This document shows positions 43,804 through 52,350 of a stretch of DNA of 64,000 nt, one piece after another. The stretch is from Halomarina salina (GTDB lineage: Archaea > Halobacteriota > Halobacteria > Halobacteriales > Haloarculaceae): the NCBI RefSeq assembly GCF_023074835.1, contig NZ_JALLGW010000001.1, forward strand, positions 2,294,001 to 2,358,000, read 5' to 3'. The notes beneath the pieces were generated by a model. That model searched no databases and was not told the origin of the DNA. It saw nothing but the letters and a program-made list of their open reading frames with translations. Position numbers and translations under genes: made by a program. Each line of letters begins with the position of its first letter. Within the stretch, counting starts at the first letter, position 1.

Positions 43804-44915
43804 CCACGACAGCGAACACGACCAGCATGAGCCAGTTACAGACGACGACGATTACGAGAGAGTGGGTAGAACACGTCGCGGTCGGGGGAGCGGTCCTCGG
43901 CGGCGGCGGTGGCGGGTCCCTCGAGGAGGGCATCGAGTTCGGAACGCTCGCCATCGAGTACGGGACGCCGACCATCGTCCCGCTGAGCGCGCTCGACGCG
44001 TCGGACACCGTCCTGACGGTGAGCGGCGTCGGCGCACCCGCGGCGACCGAGAGCGCGGTGAACCCGGTCGACTACGTCCGCGCCGTCGACCTGGTGGTCG
44101 AGCGACTCGCCGACCGGGGGACGGGCGTCGACGCCCTGATGACCAACGAGATGGGCGGCTTCGCGGCGGTGAACGGGCTCCTGCAGTCGGCGGTGACCGG
44201 CCTGCCCATCGTGGACGCCGCGTGCAACGGCCGTGCACACCCGACCGGCCCGATGGGGTCGATGGGCCTCTCGGCCGAGGAGACCGCCGTCCAGGCGGGA
44301 GTCGGCGGCGACCGCGGTGCGGGCCGTCACCACGAGGTGACCGTCGAGGCGTCGCTCCAGTCCGCCGCGTCGCTCGTCCGGCAGACGGCCGACGCCGCGG
44401 GCGGTCTCGTCGCCGTCGCCCGGAACCCCGTCACCGCGGAGTACGCCGGGACCCACGCCGCGGTCGAGGTGTACGACCAGGCCGAGGCCGTCGGCCGGGC
44501 GGTTCGCCAGTCCGAAGACGGCGTGGTCCTCGACCGGGTCGCCGAGGCACTCGACGGCGACGTCGTGGTCTCGGGGACCGTCGAGTCGTACGCGCTGGAG
44601 ACGACCGGCGGGTTCGACGTGGGGACGGCCGTCGTCGACGGGCACGACCTGACGTTCTGGAACGAGTACATGACGCTCGACCGCGACGGCGAGCGGCTCG
44701 CGACGTTCCCTGACCTCATCACGACGCTCGACGCCGCGAACGGTGAGCCCATCTCGACGGCCGACCTCGACGAGGGGCGGTCGGTCGCGGTAGTCGTCGC
44801 TCCCGCCGCGTCGCTCTCGCTCGGCGCGGGCATGACCGACCCGGCGCTGTTCGAACCGATAGAAGACGCGGTCGGCGTACCGATTCTCGACTACGCGTTC
44901 CCGGAGGATTACTGA
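43800..44915 (+). CDS. DUF917 family protein (S-methyl-thiohydantoin desulfurase-like)
   Basis: The 371-residue protein starts at ATG 43800 in ATGA overlap; a second in-frame ATG is at 43827. It shows the DUF917 features: ITREWVEHVAVGGAVLGGGGGG near residue 37, PTIVPLSALDASDTVLTVSGVGAP, MTNEMGGFAAVNGLLQSA and a LPIVDAACNGRAHPTGPMGSMG block. DUF917 relatives are linked to hydantoinase-type and S-methyl-thiohydantoin reactions in databases. Its chemistry in this pathway is not known. It probably acts on the compound brought in by the upstream importer. Confidence 0.85.
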   Translation: MTTTANTTSMSQLQTTTITREWVEHVAVGGAVLGGGGGGSLEEGIEFGTLAIEYGTPTIVPLSALDASDTVLTVSGVGAPAATESAVNPVDYVRAVDLVVERLADRGTGVDALMTNEMGGFAAVNGLLQSAVTGLPIVDAACNGRAHPTGPMGSMGLSAEETAVQAGVGGDRGAGRHHEVTVEASLQSAASLVRQTADAAGGLVAVARNPVTAEYAGTHAAVEVYDQAEAVGRAVRQSEDGVVLDRVAEALDGDVVVSGTVESYALETTGGFDVGTAVVDGHDLTFWNEYMTLDRDGERLATFPDLITTLDAANGEPISTADLDEGRSVAVVVAPAASLSLGAGMTDPALFEPIEDAVGVPILDYAFPEDY

Positions 44916-44917
44916 CA

Positions 44918-45835
44918 ATGTACGACACAGTTCAACAGGCGTACGACACGCTCGACCACCCCGAGGCGGACGGCGAAGCAGTTCGCGCCGCGCTCGACGA
45001 CACCGACGTCGCCGTCGAGGTGACGACCATCACGTCCGACGAGGGCGCGACGGACTTCGTGAAGATAACCATCCCCGGACGGGACCCGACGGCCCCGACG
45101 CTCGGGGTCATCGGCCGCCTCGGTGGCATCGGGGCACGCCCCGAAGAGGTCGGGATGGTCTCCGACGGCGACGGGGCAATCGTCGCTCTGTCGAGCGCTC
45201 TGCAGCTCGCGAAGATGCACGACCGGGGTGACGTGCTGCCGGGCGACGTGCACATCGCGACGCACGTCTGTCCCGACGCCCCCACCTCGCCCCACGACCC
45301 GGTGCCGTTCATGGGCAGTCCGGTCGACATGGAGACGATGAACCGGCACGAGGTGGACGACCGGATGGACGCCGTGCTGTCGGTCGACGCGACGAAAGGG
45401 AACCGGGTCCACTGCGAACGCGGGTTCGCCATCACCCCGACGGTGAAGGAGGGCTGGGTGCTGAAACCCAGTTCGTCGCTCCTCGACGCCCAGGAGCGCG
45501 TGACCGGGCGCCCGCCGAGCACGCTCACCCTGACGACACAGGACATCACGCCCTACGGGAACGGCGTCCACCACATCAACAGCATCCTCCAGCCGTCGAC
45601 GGCGACGGACGCGCCCGTCGTCGGCGTGGCGACGACGAGCGTCAACCCGGTGTCGGGGAGCGGGACGGGAGCGAACTACTACCCCGAACTCGCCGAGGCC
45701 ACCGGGTTCGTCGTCGAGACGGCGAAGGACTTCACGCGCGGTCGCGCCTCGTTCTACGACGACGAGGAGTTCTCCCACCTCCAGTCGCTCTACGGGTCGA
45801 TGACGCACCTGCAGGCGAAGGGGAACGGCCGATGA
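44918..45835 (+). CDS. DUF1177 family protein
   Basis: The 305-residue protein starts at ATG 44918, three bases after the DUF917 stop. It matches DUF1177 over its whole length: PTLGVIGRLGGIGARPEEVGMVSDG, ALSSALQLAKMHDRGDVLPGDV and an IATHVCPDAPTSPHDPVPFMGSP stretch. The Gly-rich opening and the conserved Asp, His and Cys in ATHVCPDAP hint at a metal-dependent hydrolase, but this is not proven. DUF1177 often occurs beside AroM genes, as here. Confidence 0.85.
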   Translation: MYDTVQQAYDTLDHPEADGEAVRAALDDTDVAVEVTTITSDEGATDFVKITIPGRDPTAPTLGVIGRLGGIGARPEEVGMVSDGDGAIVALSSALQLAKMHDRGDVLPGDVHIATHVCPDAPTSPHDPVPFMGSPVDMETMNRHEVDDRMDAVLSVDATKGNRVHCERGFAITPTVKEGWVLKPSSSLLDAQERVTGRPPSTLTLTTQDITPYGNGVHHINSILQPSTATDAPVVGVATTSVNPVSGSGTGANYYPELAEATGFVVETAKDFTRGRASFYDDEEFSHLQSLYGSMTHLQAKGNGR

Positions 45836-46491
45836 CGACCATCGGTCTGCTCACCATCGGCCACGCCCCCCGGACCGACGTGACACCGGACATCCTCGCG
45901 CAGTTACCCGACGAGGTGGACGTCGTCGAGGCCGGTGCACTCGACCCGTTCGACTCCGCTGCGGAGGTTCGCGGCGCGCTCGGTCCCCACGAGGGCCAGC
46001 CCGTCTTCGTCACCCGACTGCGCGACGGGTCGTCCGTGACGGTCCCGCAGGAGCCGGTGTTCGACCTGCTCCAGGAACGAGTCTACGAACTCGCCGAGGA
46101 CGCCACGATGATCGGGGTGCTGTGTACCGGCGACTTCCCGCCGTTCGACGCCGACGTTCCGGTGCTCGAACCGAGCGAACTCCTCCACGCGTGGGCGACG
46201 AGCATCGTAGACGGCGGGACGATCGGGGTGCTGACGCCGAAGCCCGAACAGATAACGCAGGCGACCGAGAAGTGGGCGGACTTCGAGGTGGTGACCGCCG
46301 CGGGGTCGCCGTACACGGGGGCCGACGAGGTCGCCGCTGCAGCCACCGAAATCGGTACCGGGACGGACCTTGTCGTGATGGACTGTATCGGGTACACGCC
46401 CGCGATGAAGGCGGCGGTCCGCGAGCGGACGGGGACCGGCGTCCTCCTGAGTCGGTCGGTGCTGGCGAAGACCACCGCGGAGGTGCTCTGA
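45832..46491 (+). CDS. AroM family protein (racemase-superfamily-like)
   Basis: The 219-residue protein starts at ATG 45832, overlapping the DUF1177 stop by ATGA. It has the AroM family start (IGLLTIGHAPRTDVTPDI) and ends after GVLLSRSVLAKTTAEVL. Two Cys placed like the catalytic pair of Asp/Glu racemases are seen, Cys98 (IGVLCTGDFP) and Cys185 (VVMDCIGYTP), so it may itself be a racemase- or isomerase-type enzyme. No function is established for the family. It is followed one base later by the aminopeptidase gene. Confidence 0.87.
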   Translation: MTTIGLLTIGHAPRTDVTPDILAQLPDEVDVVEAGALDPFDSAAEVRGALGPHEGQPVFVTRLRDGSSVTVPQEPVFDLLQERVYELAEDATMIGVLCTGDFPPFDADVPVLEPSELLHAWATSIVDGGTIGVLTPKPEQITQATEKWADFEVVTAAGSPYTGADEVAAAATEIGTGTDLVVMDCIGYTPAMKAAVRERTGTGVLLSRSVLAKTTAEVL

Positions 46492-46492
46492 G

Positions 46493-47440
46493 ATGGCCGA
46501 CCTCCGCGAGGTAGCGCGGTCGGTGCTGGTCGAGAACCTGGCCGCCGAGGCCGACGAGACGCTGCTCGTCGTGACCGACACCGAACGGCGGGCCATCGGC
46601 AGGGCGCTGTTCGAGGCGGGCGACGACGTCGGGATGGAGACGGGCCTGCTGGAGACGCGACCACTCGCACGGAGCGGGATGGAGCCACCGGCGTTCGTCG
46701 CGGCCGCGATGCGGGAGGCGGACGTCGTCGTCTGCCCGACGACGGCCTCGCTCACCCATACCCGCGCCCGGGAGGCCGCCACCGAGGCGGGCGCGCGAGT
46801 CGCGACGATGCCGGGTATCACCGAGTCGATGTTCGGCGGCGGGGCGATGACGGCCGACTACGGCGAGGTCGAGCGCATCACGGCCGCCGTCACCGAGCGA
46901 CTGAGTGCTGCGTCGAGCGCCCGTATCGAGTCGTCGGGAGAGACGCTCACGCTCTCGCTGGCGGGTCGGGACGGTATCGCGAGCGACGGCTTGCTCCGCT
47001 CTCCCGGTGAGTCGGGCAACCTCCCGTCCGGTGAGGGGTACCTCGCCCCCGTCGAAGACACCGCCGAGGGGACCATCGTGTTCGACGGCGGTCTCGTCGG
47101 TGTCGGCGCGCTCGACGACCCGCTGGTCGTCCACGTCGAGGCGGGGACCGTCTCATCAGTCGAGGGAGCGTACGCCGACAGCTTCCTGGAGACGACCGCT
47201 GGCGATGTCTGCGCACGCCGCGTCGCGGAACTCGGCCTCGGGACGAACCCGGCTGCCGAGATCATCGGGACCGTTCTCGAAGACGAGAAGGTGTACGGGT
47301 CGTGCCACGTCGCCTTCGGCGACAACCACGGGTTCGGCGGGACCATCGAGTGTGACTCCCACGTCGACGGAATCGTGCTCGAACCGGACGTCTACCTCGA
47401 CGACGAACTGGTGCTCAGCGGGGGCGACGTGGTCGTATGA
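46493..47440 (+). CDS. M29-like aminopeptidase
   Basis: The 315-residue protein starts at ATG 46493. The C-terminal half has the M29 pattern: AELGLGTNPAAEIIGTVLEDEK (a metal-binding Glu), CHVAFGDNHGFGG (His) and IECDSHVDGIV (His and Asp). The N-terminal half is alpha/beta with EAGARVATMPGITESMFGGG. M29 enzymes release N-terminal amino acids using Zn or Co. Such a protein fits final breakdown of an imported peptide-like molecule. It overlaps the nitroreductase gene by four bases. Confidence 0.82.
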   Translation: MADLREVARSVLVENLAAEADETLLVVTDTERRAIGRALFEAGDDVGMETGLLETRPLARSGMEPPAFVAAAMREADVVVCPTTASLTHTRAREAATEAGARVATMPGITESMFGGGAMTADYGEVERITAAVTERLSAASSARIESSGETLTLSLAGRDGIASDGLLRSPGESGNLPSGEGYLAPVEDTAEGTIVFDGGLVGVGALDDPLVVHVEAGTVSSVEGAYADSFLETTAGDVCARRVAELGLGTNPAAEIIGTVLEDEKVYGSCHVAFGDNHGFGGTIECDSHVDGIVLEPDVYLDDELVLSGGDVVV

Positions 47441-48285
47441 CCGACCGGGTCCACGACCGGCCCGCCACCCGACGCGAGCGGCCACCGGTGTCGAACCTCT
47501 CTCCCTGGCTGGCGCGGCGCTGTACCGTCCGGGCGTTCGACCCCGACGCCGAGATACCCGACGACGACGTCCGCGAGATCGTCGACGCCGGTCGGAAGGC
47601 CCCGACGAGCGGGACAACGCAGATGTACAGCTTCCTCTGGATACGTGACCCGGCGGTCCGCGAGCGCGTCCACGAGCTCTGTAACCGAGGCACCGCACAG
47701 GTGGAGGAGGCGAGTCACTTCCTGCTGGTCTGCATCGACCTCCGTCGGATACGGCGGCTGCTCGACCACCGCGACCGCGAGTTCCGCCTCGCGCCCACGA
47801 TGGGGTTGCTGGAGGGGGCGGTCGACGCGTCGCTGGCGGCGATGGGGGCCATCGTCGCGGCCGAGAGCATGGGCTACGGCACCTGTCCCGTCGGGAACGT
47901 GCTGAACGCACTGCCGGCGGTCGCGCGCGCTGTCGACCTCCCAGCGGGCGTTCTCCCCATCTACGGCCTCTGTATCGGTGTCCCGCGCCACGGGTCGGCC
48001 CGGGAGAACGCCCCGCGGCTCCCGCTCGGCGCGGTGCTCCACGAGGGCGAGTATCGCGACCCTTCCACGGAGCTACTCGACGCCTGCTACGAGTCGATGA
48101 ACGAGATGTACGGTGACAGCGTCTACGGCGACGCGACCCGCGAGTGGCAGGAGACGCTCGAGCGCTACTGGGGGCCCGACGGGTTCATGAACCGCCGGGA
48201 GGAGACGCTGCTGACCGCGCTCCGCCAGCAGGGGTTCTTCGCCGACCGCGGCGTCGACGAGGCACTCGGGGGTGCGTCTCGGTGA
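47437..48285 (+). CDS. Nitroreductase-family flavoenzyme
   Basis: The 282-residue protein starts at ATG 47437 in ATGA overlap. FMN-binding features are RRCTVRAFDPDAEIPDDDV near residue 28 and KAPTSGTTQMYSFLWIRD; AMGAIVAAESMGYGTCPVGNV lies near residue 130. It probably reduces or oxidises a C=C, C=N or nitro group using NAD(P)H. The 40-residue C-terminal tail (EETLLTALRQQGFFADRG) is of the NfsA type. In this operon it may act on a cyclic intermediate. The exact reaction is unknown. Confidence 0.88.
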   Translation: MTDRVHDRPATRRERPPVSNLSPWLARRCTVRAFDPDAEIPDDDVREIVDAGRKAPTSGTTQMYSFLWIRDPAVRERVHELCNRGTAQVEEASHFLLVCIDLRRIRRLLDHRDREFRLAPTMGLLEGAVDASLAAMGAIVAAESMGYGTCPVGNVLNALPAVARAVDLPAGVLPIYGLCIGVPRHGSARENAPRLPLGAVLHEGEYRDPSTELLDACYESMNEMYGDSVYGDATREWQETLERYWGPDGFMNRREETLLTALRQQGFFADRGVDEALGGASR

Positions 48286-49007
48286 CCGACGATTCCTCCG
48301 GGGTCGCTACGAGCGACACGGCGGATGCGGGAATCGACCACGTCGAGATGGGAGTGCTCCGCGTTCTCACCCTCGCGGACCCCGACGCGGTGGCGCTCCA
48401 CGGTCGTCTCGTCGAGCGACACTTCCCCGAGGTCACGACTCACTCGCGATGTATCCCGGACCACCCCGAGGGCATTCCGACGGTCGAGGCCGAGGCGGCG
48501 GCGCTGCCGCTCGTCGACTCGCTCGACCGGGAGATGGCTGCCGACGTGGACGTGCTGGCGGTGAGCTGTGCACTCGACCCGGGCGTCGCCGAACTCGACG
48601 ACGCCCTCGACGTTCCCGTCGTCGGGGCGGGGGCGAGTGTGGCGGCGGCGGCGCTCGCCCGCGGCGAGCACGTCGGCACGCTCGGTCTGGAGGCCGGGAC
48701 GCCACCGAACGTCGAACGCCTCCTCGGGGACCGTCTTCGGGCGAGCGAGGTGGTCGAGGGTGCCGAGACGACGACCGCCCTCACCACGGAGCAGGGGCGC
48801 GCCGCGATTCGCCGTGCGGTCGCTCGCCTCGCGGACGCGGGCTGTGATGTCGTCGCGCCGAGCTGCACGGGCATCACGACGGCGGACGTGCTCGGCGACC
48901 TGCGCGAGTCGCTGGCGATTCCGGTGCTCGACCCGGTGCTCGCCATGGCGGCGATGGGCCGACTGGCGCTCGTCCCGACGGCGTCGCCCGGAGGCGAGCA
49001 GCGGTGA
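48282..49007 (+). CDS. Asp/Glu/hydantoin racemase-family protein
   Basis: The 241-residue protein starts at GTG 48282, overlapping the nitroreductase stop (GTGA). The two racemase catalytic cysteines are present: Cys96 (DVLAVSCALDPG) and Cys195 (VVAPSCTGITTADV). It shows the duplicated alpha/beta fold with VGAGASVAAAALARGEHVGTLGLEAGT. Family members interconvert D and L forms of Asp, Glu or hydantoins, or act as maleate isomerases. It is the last gene of the operon. Hydantoin racemization is a reasonable guess given DUF917 nearby. Confidence 0.85.
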   Translation: MTDDSSGVATSDTADAGIDHVEMGVLRVLTLADPDAVALHGRLVERHFPEVTTHSRCIPDHPEGIPTVEAEAAALPLVDSLDREMAADVDVLAVSCALDPGVAELDDALDVPVVGAGASVAAAALARGEHVGTLGLEAGTPPNVERLLGDRLRASEVVEGAETTTALTTEQGRAAIRRAVARLADAGCDVVAPSCTGITTADVLGDLRESLAIPVLDPVLAMAAMGRLALVPTASPGGEQR

Positions 49008-49143
49008 CGGCCACCGGGAGCGTCGTGGCGGCCTGGTCCCTGACGGTGTGCCGAGTGGCCCAGAACGGCGAACACCTATCACGGACGGACCGTCGGCGTC
49101 TACCACTGCTAACTTACACAACGGGAGACAGCAATCGATAACC

Positions 49144-49683
49144 ATGGCTACGAACACACCCAGCGTCGAGGAGTGGATCGAGGACCCACGCGTCGTGGAG
49201 CTCCTCGAAGAGCGGATGGACCACAAGGACTACCTCATCTTCCGGGAACTGAACGAGGACGGCCGTCTCTCGGACACCGAACTGGCCGAACGGGTCGACC
49301 TCTCGCGGACCGCCGCTCGACGCCGCCGGAAGAACCTGCAGGAGGAGGGAATCATGGAGATATTCGCGCTGCTCGTCTTCCAGCAGGCCGACTACACGTA
49401 CGCCGAGGTCCAGATATCGTACGCGGCGAGCGCGACGCGTGCGGACATCGACGCGTTCATCGAGGAACTCGTCGACGACGCGCTCATCTACGAGGTCGCC
49501 GAGTGCGTGGGCGAACACGACCTCATGATCCGCGTCTGGCAGTCCTCGCTCGACGACATCAACGTCCACGTCAGGGAGCACCTGCAGGGCAACGACGTCG
49601 TCGACGACTACACGCTCGTCCCCATCACCAAGTCCCACAAGATGTTTCACCGAGACTTCCGGACGGACGGGGACGCCGGGTAG
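49144..49683 (+). CDS. Lrp/AsnC-family transcriptional regulator
   Basis: The 179-residue protein starts at ATG 49144. The N-terminal winged helix is clear (DYLIFRELNEDGRLSDTELAERVDLSRTAARRRRKNLQEEGIM). The C-terminal AsnC ligand-binding domain follows (ADIDAFIEELVDDALIYEVAE, then GEHDLMIRVW). These proteins bind DNA as oligomers and sense amino acids. It lies 136 bases after the racemase gene on the same strand, so it may regulate the catabolic operon. Confidence 0.9.
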   Translation: MATNTPSVEEWIEDPRVVELLEERMDHKDYLIFRELNEDGRLSDTELAERVDLSRTAARRRRKNLQEEGIMEIFALLVFQQADYTYAEVQISYAASATRADIDAFIEELVDDALIYEVAECVGEHDLMIRVWQSSLDDINVHVREHLQGNDVVDDYTLVPITKSHKMFHRDFRTDGDAG

Positions 49684-49783
49684 CAGCCTCGCCTTACGGC
49701 GGTCAGCAGCATCTTCTTAGCCGGTTCGACGGGGGTCGTCGTCACGACGACCCCGCGATGCGTCGGAGCGGACATCCCGTGTA

Positions 49784-51457
49784 TCAGACCAGCACCGGCG
49801 GCGCGGCGAACGGGTCGACCACGACGTCGAGCAGCGTCGGGTGGTCGCTCCCCACCGCCTCCGCCAGCGCGCCCGCCAGCCGCGAGGGGTCCTCGATGCG
49901 CTCGGCGTCGCAGCCGAACCCGCGGGCGACCTGCGCGAAGTCCACCTGCGCGAAGTCCGTCGACTGGTCGACGGCGTAGTTGCCGAGCTGGCTCGCCTTC
50001 GAGGAGCCGAGCATGGCGTTGTCCGCGACGACGACGGTGACCGGTAGCTCTTCGCGCACCGCCGTCTCCAGGTCCGCGATGTGGTAGCCGAGGCCGCCGT
50101 CGCCCGTGAGGACGACGACCGGGGCCTCGGGGCGAGCGACCTGGATACCCAGCGCCTGGGGCAGCGCGTAGTTGATGCCGTCGCTCCCGCGGGCCTGCAC
50201 GTAGCCGAGGCCGGCCCGGGGCACCTCGTGGAACGCGCCCGAGAAGAACCCGGAGTAGCTCGTCGCGCTGACGAGGACGCCGTCGGTGGGGAGCGCGGTG
50301 CCGATGTCGGCGACGACGCGACTCGGTCGGATGGGGGTGGCGTCGCTCTCCAGTTCGTCGCGGTGGCTCTCGCGCCACTCGGCGCGGTCGGCGGCCAGCG
50401 ACGAGATTCGTGACTCGCGGTCGCCGAAGGCCTCCGGGTCGCTCTGCTCGGTGAGTGCCTCGATAGCGGTACGGAGGTCGGCGGCCATCGCCACGTCGGC
50501 GTCGTAGTTCCGCCCGAGCCACGACGGGTCGCGGTCGACGTGGACCACGGCCGCGTCCTCGTCGAGGAGCGACCAGCCGACGGTGGTGAGTTCGCCGAGG
50601 CGACAGCCGAGTGCGAGGACGAGGTCGGCGTCCTCGACGGCGTCGTTCGCCACCTGGCAGAACCCCCAGCGCCCGACGACGCCGAGCGCGTACGGCTCCG
50701 TCTCGGCGACCGCCCCCTTCCCGTTCATCGAGGTGACGACGGGCGTGTGGGTGTTCTCGGCGAACGCGACCAGTGCGTCGTGGGCGTGTGCCCGATGGAT
50801 GCCCTCGCCCGCGACGACGACCGGCCGCTCGGCCGCTTCGAGCAGGTCGACCGCCTGAGCGACGGACTCGGGGGTCGGGGGCGGCCGGTGGGCCGGGAAC
50901 GACGCCGACACCGCGCGGTGACGGACCTCGTCGGACCCCTCGTTCCCATCTGCGTCGCCCAGTTCCTCCCGGAGGACGTCCTCCGGGACGTTGACGTGGA
51001 CGGGACCAGGGACGCCACCGACTGCCTCGCGGAGGGCGGTGGCCGTGTCCGCGACTGCGCGTTCGGGCGTCACGGCGTCGTAGCCCGACTTCACGTACGG
51101 GTCGAGGATGGCGCGGTTGTCGGCGTCCTGGATGACGCCGTTCCCGCGCGTCGCGACCGGGTTGTCACCGGTGAGGGCGAACACGGGCGAGGACGCGCCC
51201 GCCGCCTCGACGAGGCCGACGCCGAGGTTCGCCGCGCCGGGGCCGCCGACGCCGTCGACGACGCCCACCCGCCCGCTGGCGCGGGCGTAGCCGTCGGCCA
51301 TGATGGCGGCACTCGCCTCGCTGCGGCCGAGGACGTGGCGCAGGTCGGAGTTCGCGAGGCTGGCGTAGTACGGGTCCAGCTGCTCGCACGGGAAGCCGAA
51401 CACCGTGTCGAGGCCCGCCCGCTCGAACAGGGTGACGAGGTCGTCGGTCACTGGCAT
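49784..51457 (-). CDS. Thiamine-diphosphate-dependent decarboxylase/synthase-type enzyme
   Basis: The 557-residue protein starts at ATG 51457 (MPVTDDLVTLFERAGLDTVFGFP). It has the catalytic Glu47 in VLGRSEASAAIMADGYARA, the central FAD/NAD-like domain (PVVVAGEGIHRAHAHD), and the thiamine-binding motif GDGGLGYHIADLE (452-464) ending at Asn480 of VVADN. The family includes acetolactate synthase, benzoylformate and sulfopyruvate decarboxylases. The substrate is not readable. An in-frame extension of 18 codons (MCRLWYATTNRPSRGG...) is rejected because the domain starts at MPVTDD. Confidence 0.87.
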   Translation of the reverse strand: MPVTDDLVTLFERAGLDTVFGFPCEQLDPYYASLANSDLRHVLGRSEASAAIMADGYARASGRVGVVDGVGGPGAANLGVGLVEAAGASSPVFALTGDNPVATRGNGVIQDADNRAILDPYVKSGYDAVTPERAVADTATALREAVGGVPGPVHVNVPEDVLREELGDADGNEGSDEVRHRAVSASFPAHRPPPTPESVAQAVDLLEAAERPVVVAGEGIHRAHAHDALVAFAENTHTPVVTSMNGKGAVAETEPYALGVVGRWGFCQVANDAVEDADLVLALGCRLGELTTVGWSLLDEDAAVVHVDRDPSWLGRNYDADVAMAADLRTAIEALTEQSDPEAFGDRESRISSLAADRAEWRESHRDELESDATPIRPSRVVADIGTALPTDGVLVSATSYSGFFSGAFHEVPRAGLGYVQARGSDGINYALPQALGIQVARPEAPVVVLTGDGGLGYHIADLETAVREELPVTVVVADNAMLGSSKASQLGNYAVDQSTDFAQVDFAQVARGFGCDAERIEDPSRLAGALAEAVGSDHPTLLDVVVDPFAAPPVLV

Positions 51458-51586
51458 GGCGGGGCCTCCACGGGAGGGGCGGTTCGTGGTCGCATACCAC
51501 AACCGACACACGCACCGACAAATAGCTAGCCTCCGGGCGGTCCTGCGCTGACAGCGCTCTCCCGGCTGCTCGCAGCCCGGCGACTG

Positions 51587-52222
51587 CTACTCGACCAGCG
51601 CGACGTACTCGTCGAGTTTCTCGCTGGCGTCCTCCAGCACGGACGAGCCGTGGTAGACGAGCCCCACGTCGAACTCGTACTCCCGCAGCTTCGCGAGGCT
51701 CTCTTCGGCCAGCACGAGGTCCTCGGAGTAGACGCCCGGCGGGAGGTGGAAGTAGCCGCCCGGCAGGCCGCGCTGGTCGGCCCCGCTGGCTGCGTCGGCC
51801 ATGATGGCGACCTCCCGGTCCTCGTTCACGAACAGGTGCTGGTGGGAGACGTGACCAGGCGCGTGGACCGCCTCGAACCCGGCGAACGTGTCGCCCTCGC
51901 CGTAGAACTCCCCCTCGGTCTCCACGTCGGGGTCGCTCCCCTCCGGGAGGTAGAGGTCGCAGTCGTACTCCTCGCAGACGGCGTCACAGCCGCCGACGTG
52001 GTCGCCGTGGCCGTGCGTGACGACGACCCGTTCCGGGGCCACGCCGGTCGCCTCGATGCCCGCGAGCAGTTCCTCGGTCGTGTCCGGGAGGCCCGCGTCG
52101 AACAGCGTCGGCGTGTCCGCGTCGACGAGGAACGCCCGGATTCGGCCCGTCTCGCGTTCGATACAGGTGATGTCGTGGATGCCGGTCACGCGTTCGACGA
52201 CGTCAGTGTCGGTCGGTGACAT
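51587..52222 (-). CDS. MBL-fold metallo-hydrolase, glyoxalase-II-like
   Basis: The 211-residue protein starts at ATG 52222. The metal motif THGHGDHVGG is complete, and the later AVHAPGHVSHQHL, ADAASGADQRG and YHGSSVLED supply further ligands. It is a typical archaeal thioesterase-like or nuclease-type hydrolase. It is encoded on the same strand and just upstream of the thiamine-diphosphate enzyme (129 bases), so both may be transcribed together. Function is unknown. Confidence 0.88.
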   Translation of the reverse strand: MSPTDTDVVERVTGIHDITCIERETGRIRAFLVDADTPTLFDAGLPDTTEELLAGIEATGVAPERVVVTHGHGDHVGGCDAVCEEYDCDLYLPEGSDPDVETEGEFYGEGDTFAGFEAVHAPGHVSHQHLFVNEDREVAIMADAASGADQRGLPGGYFHLPPGVYSEDLVLAEESLAKLREYEFDVGLVYHGSSVLEDASEKLDEYVALVE

Positions 52223-52350
52223 GGTCCGAACTGCGGGTGCCGTGAGGATACGCCTTCTGGCGGCGGCAGACGGTGGCGGGTCCGGACCGCTACTGCCCGG
52301 CGGCGAGACGGAACGACACGCCTTTTCACGCCTCCACCGGACGGGAGGGT

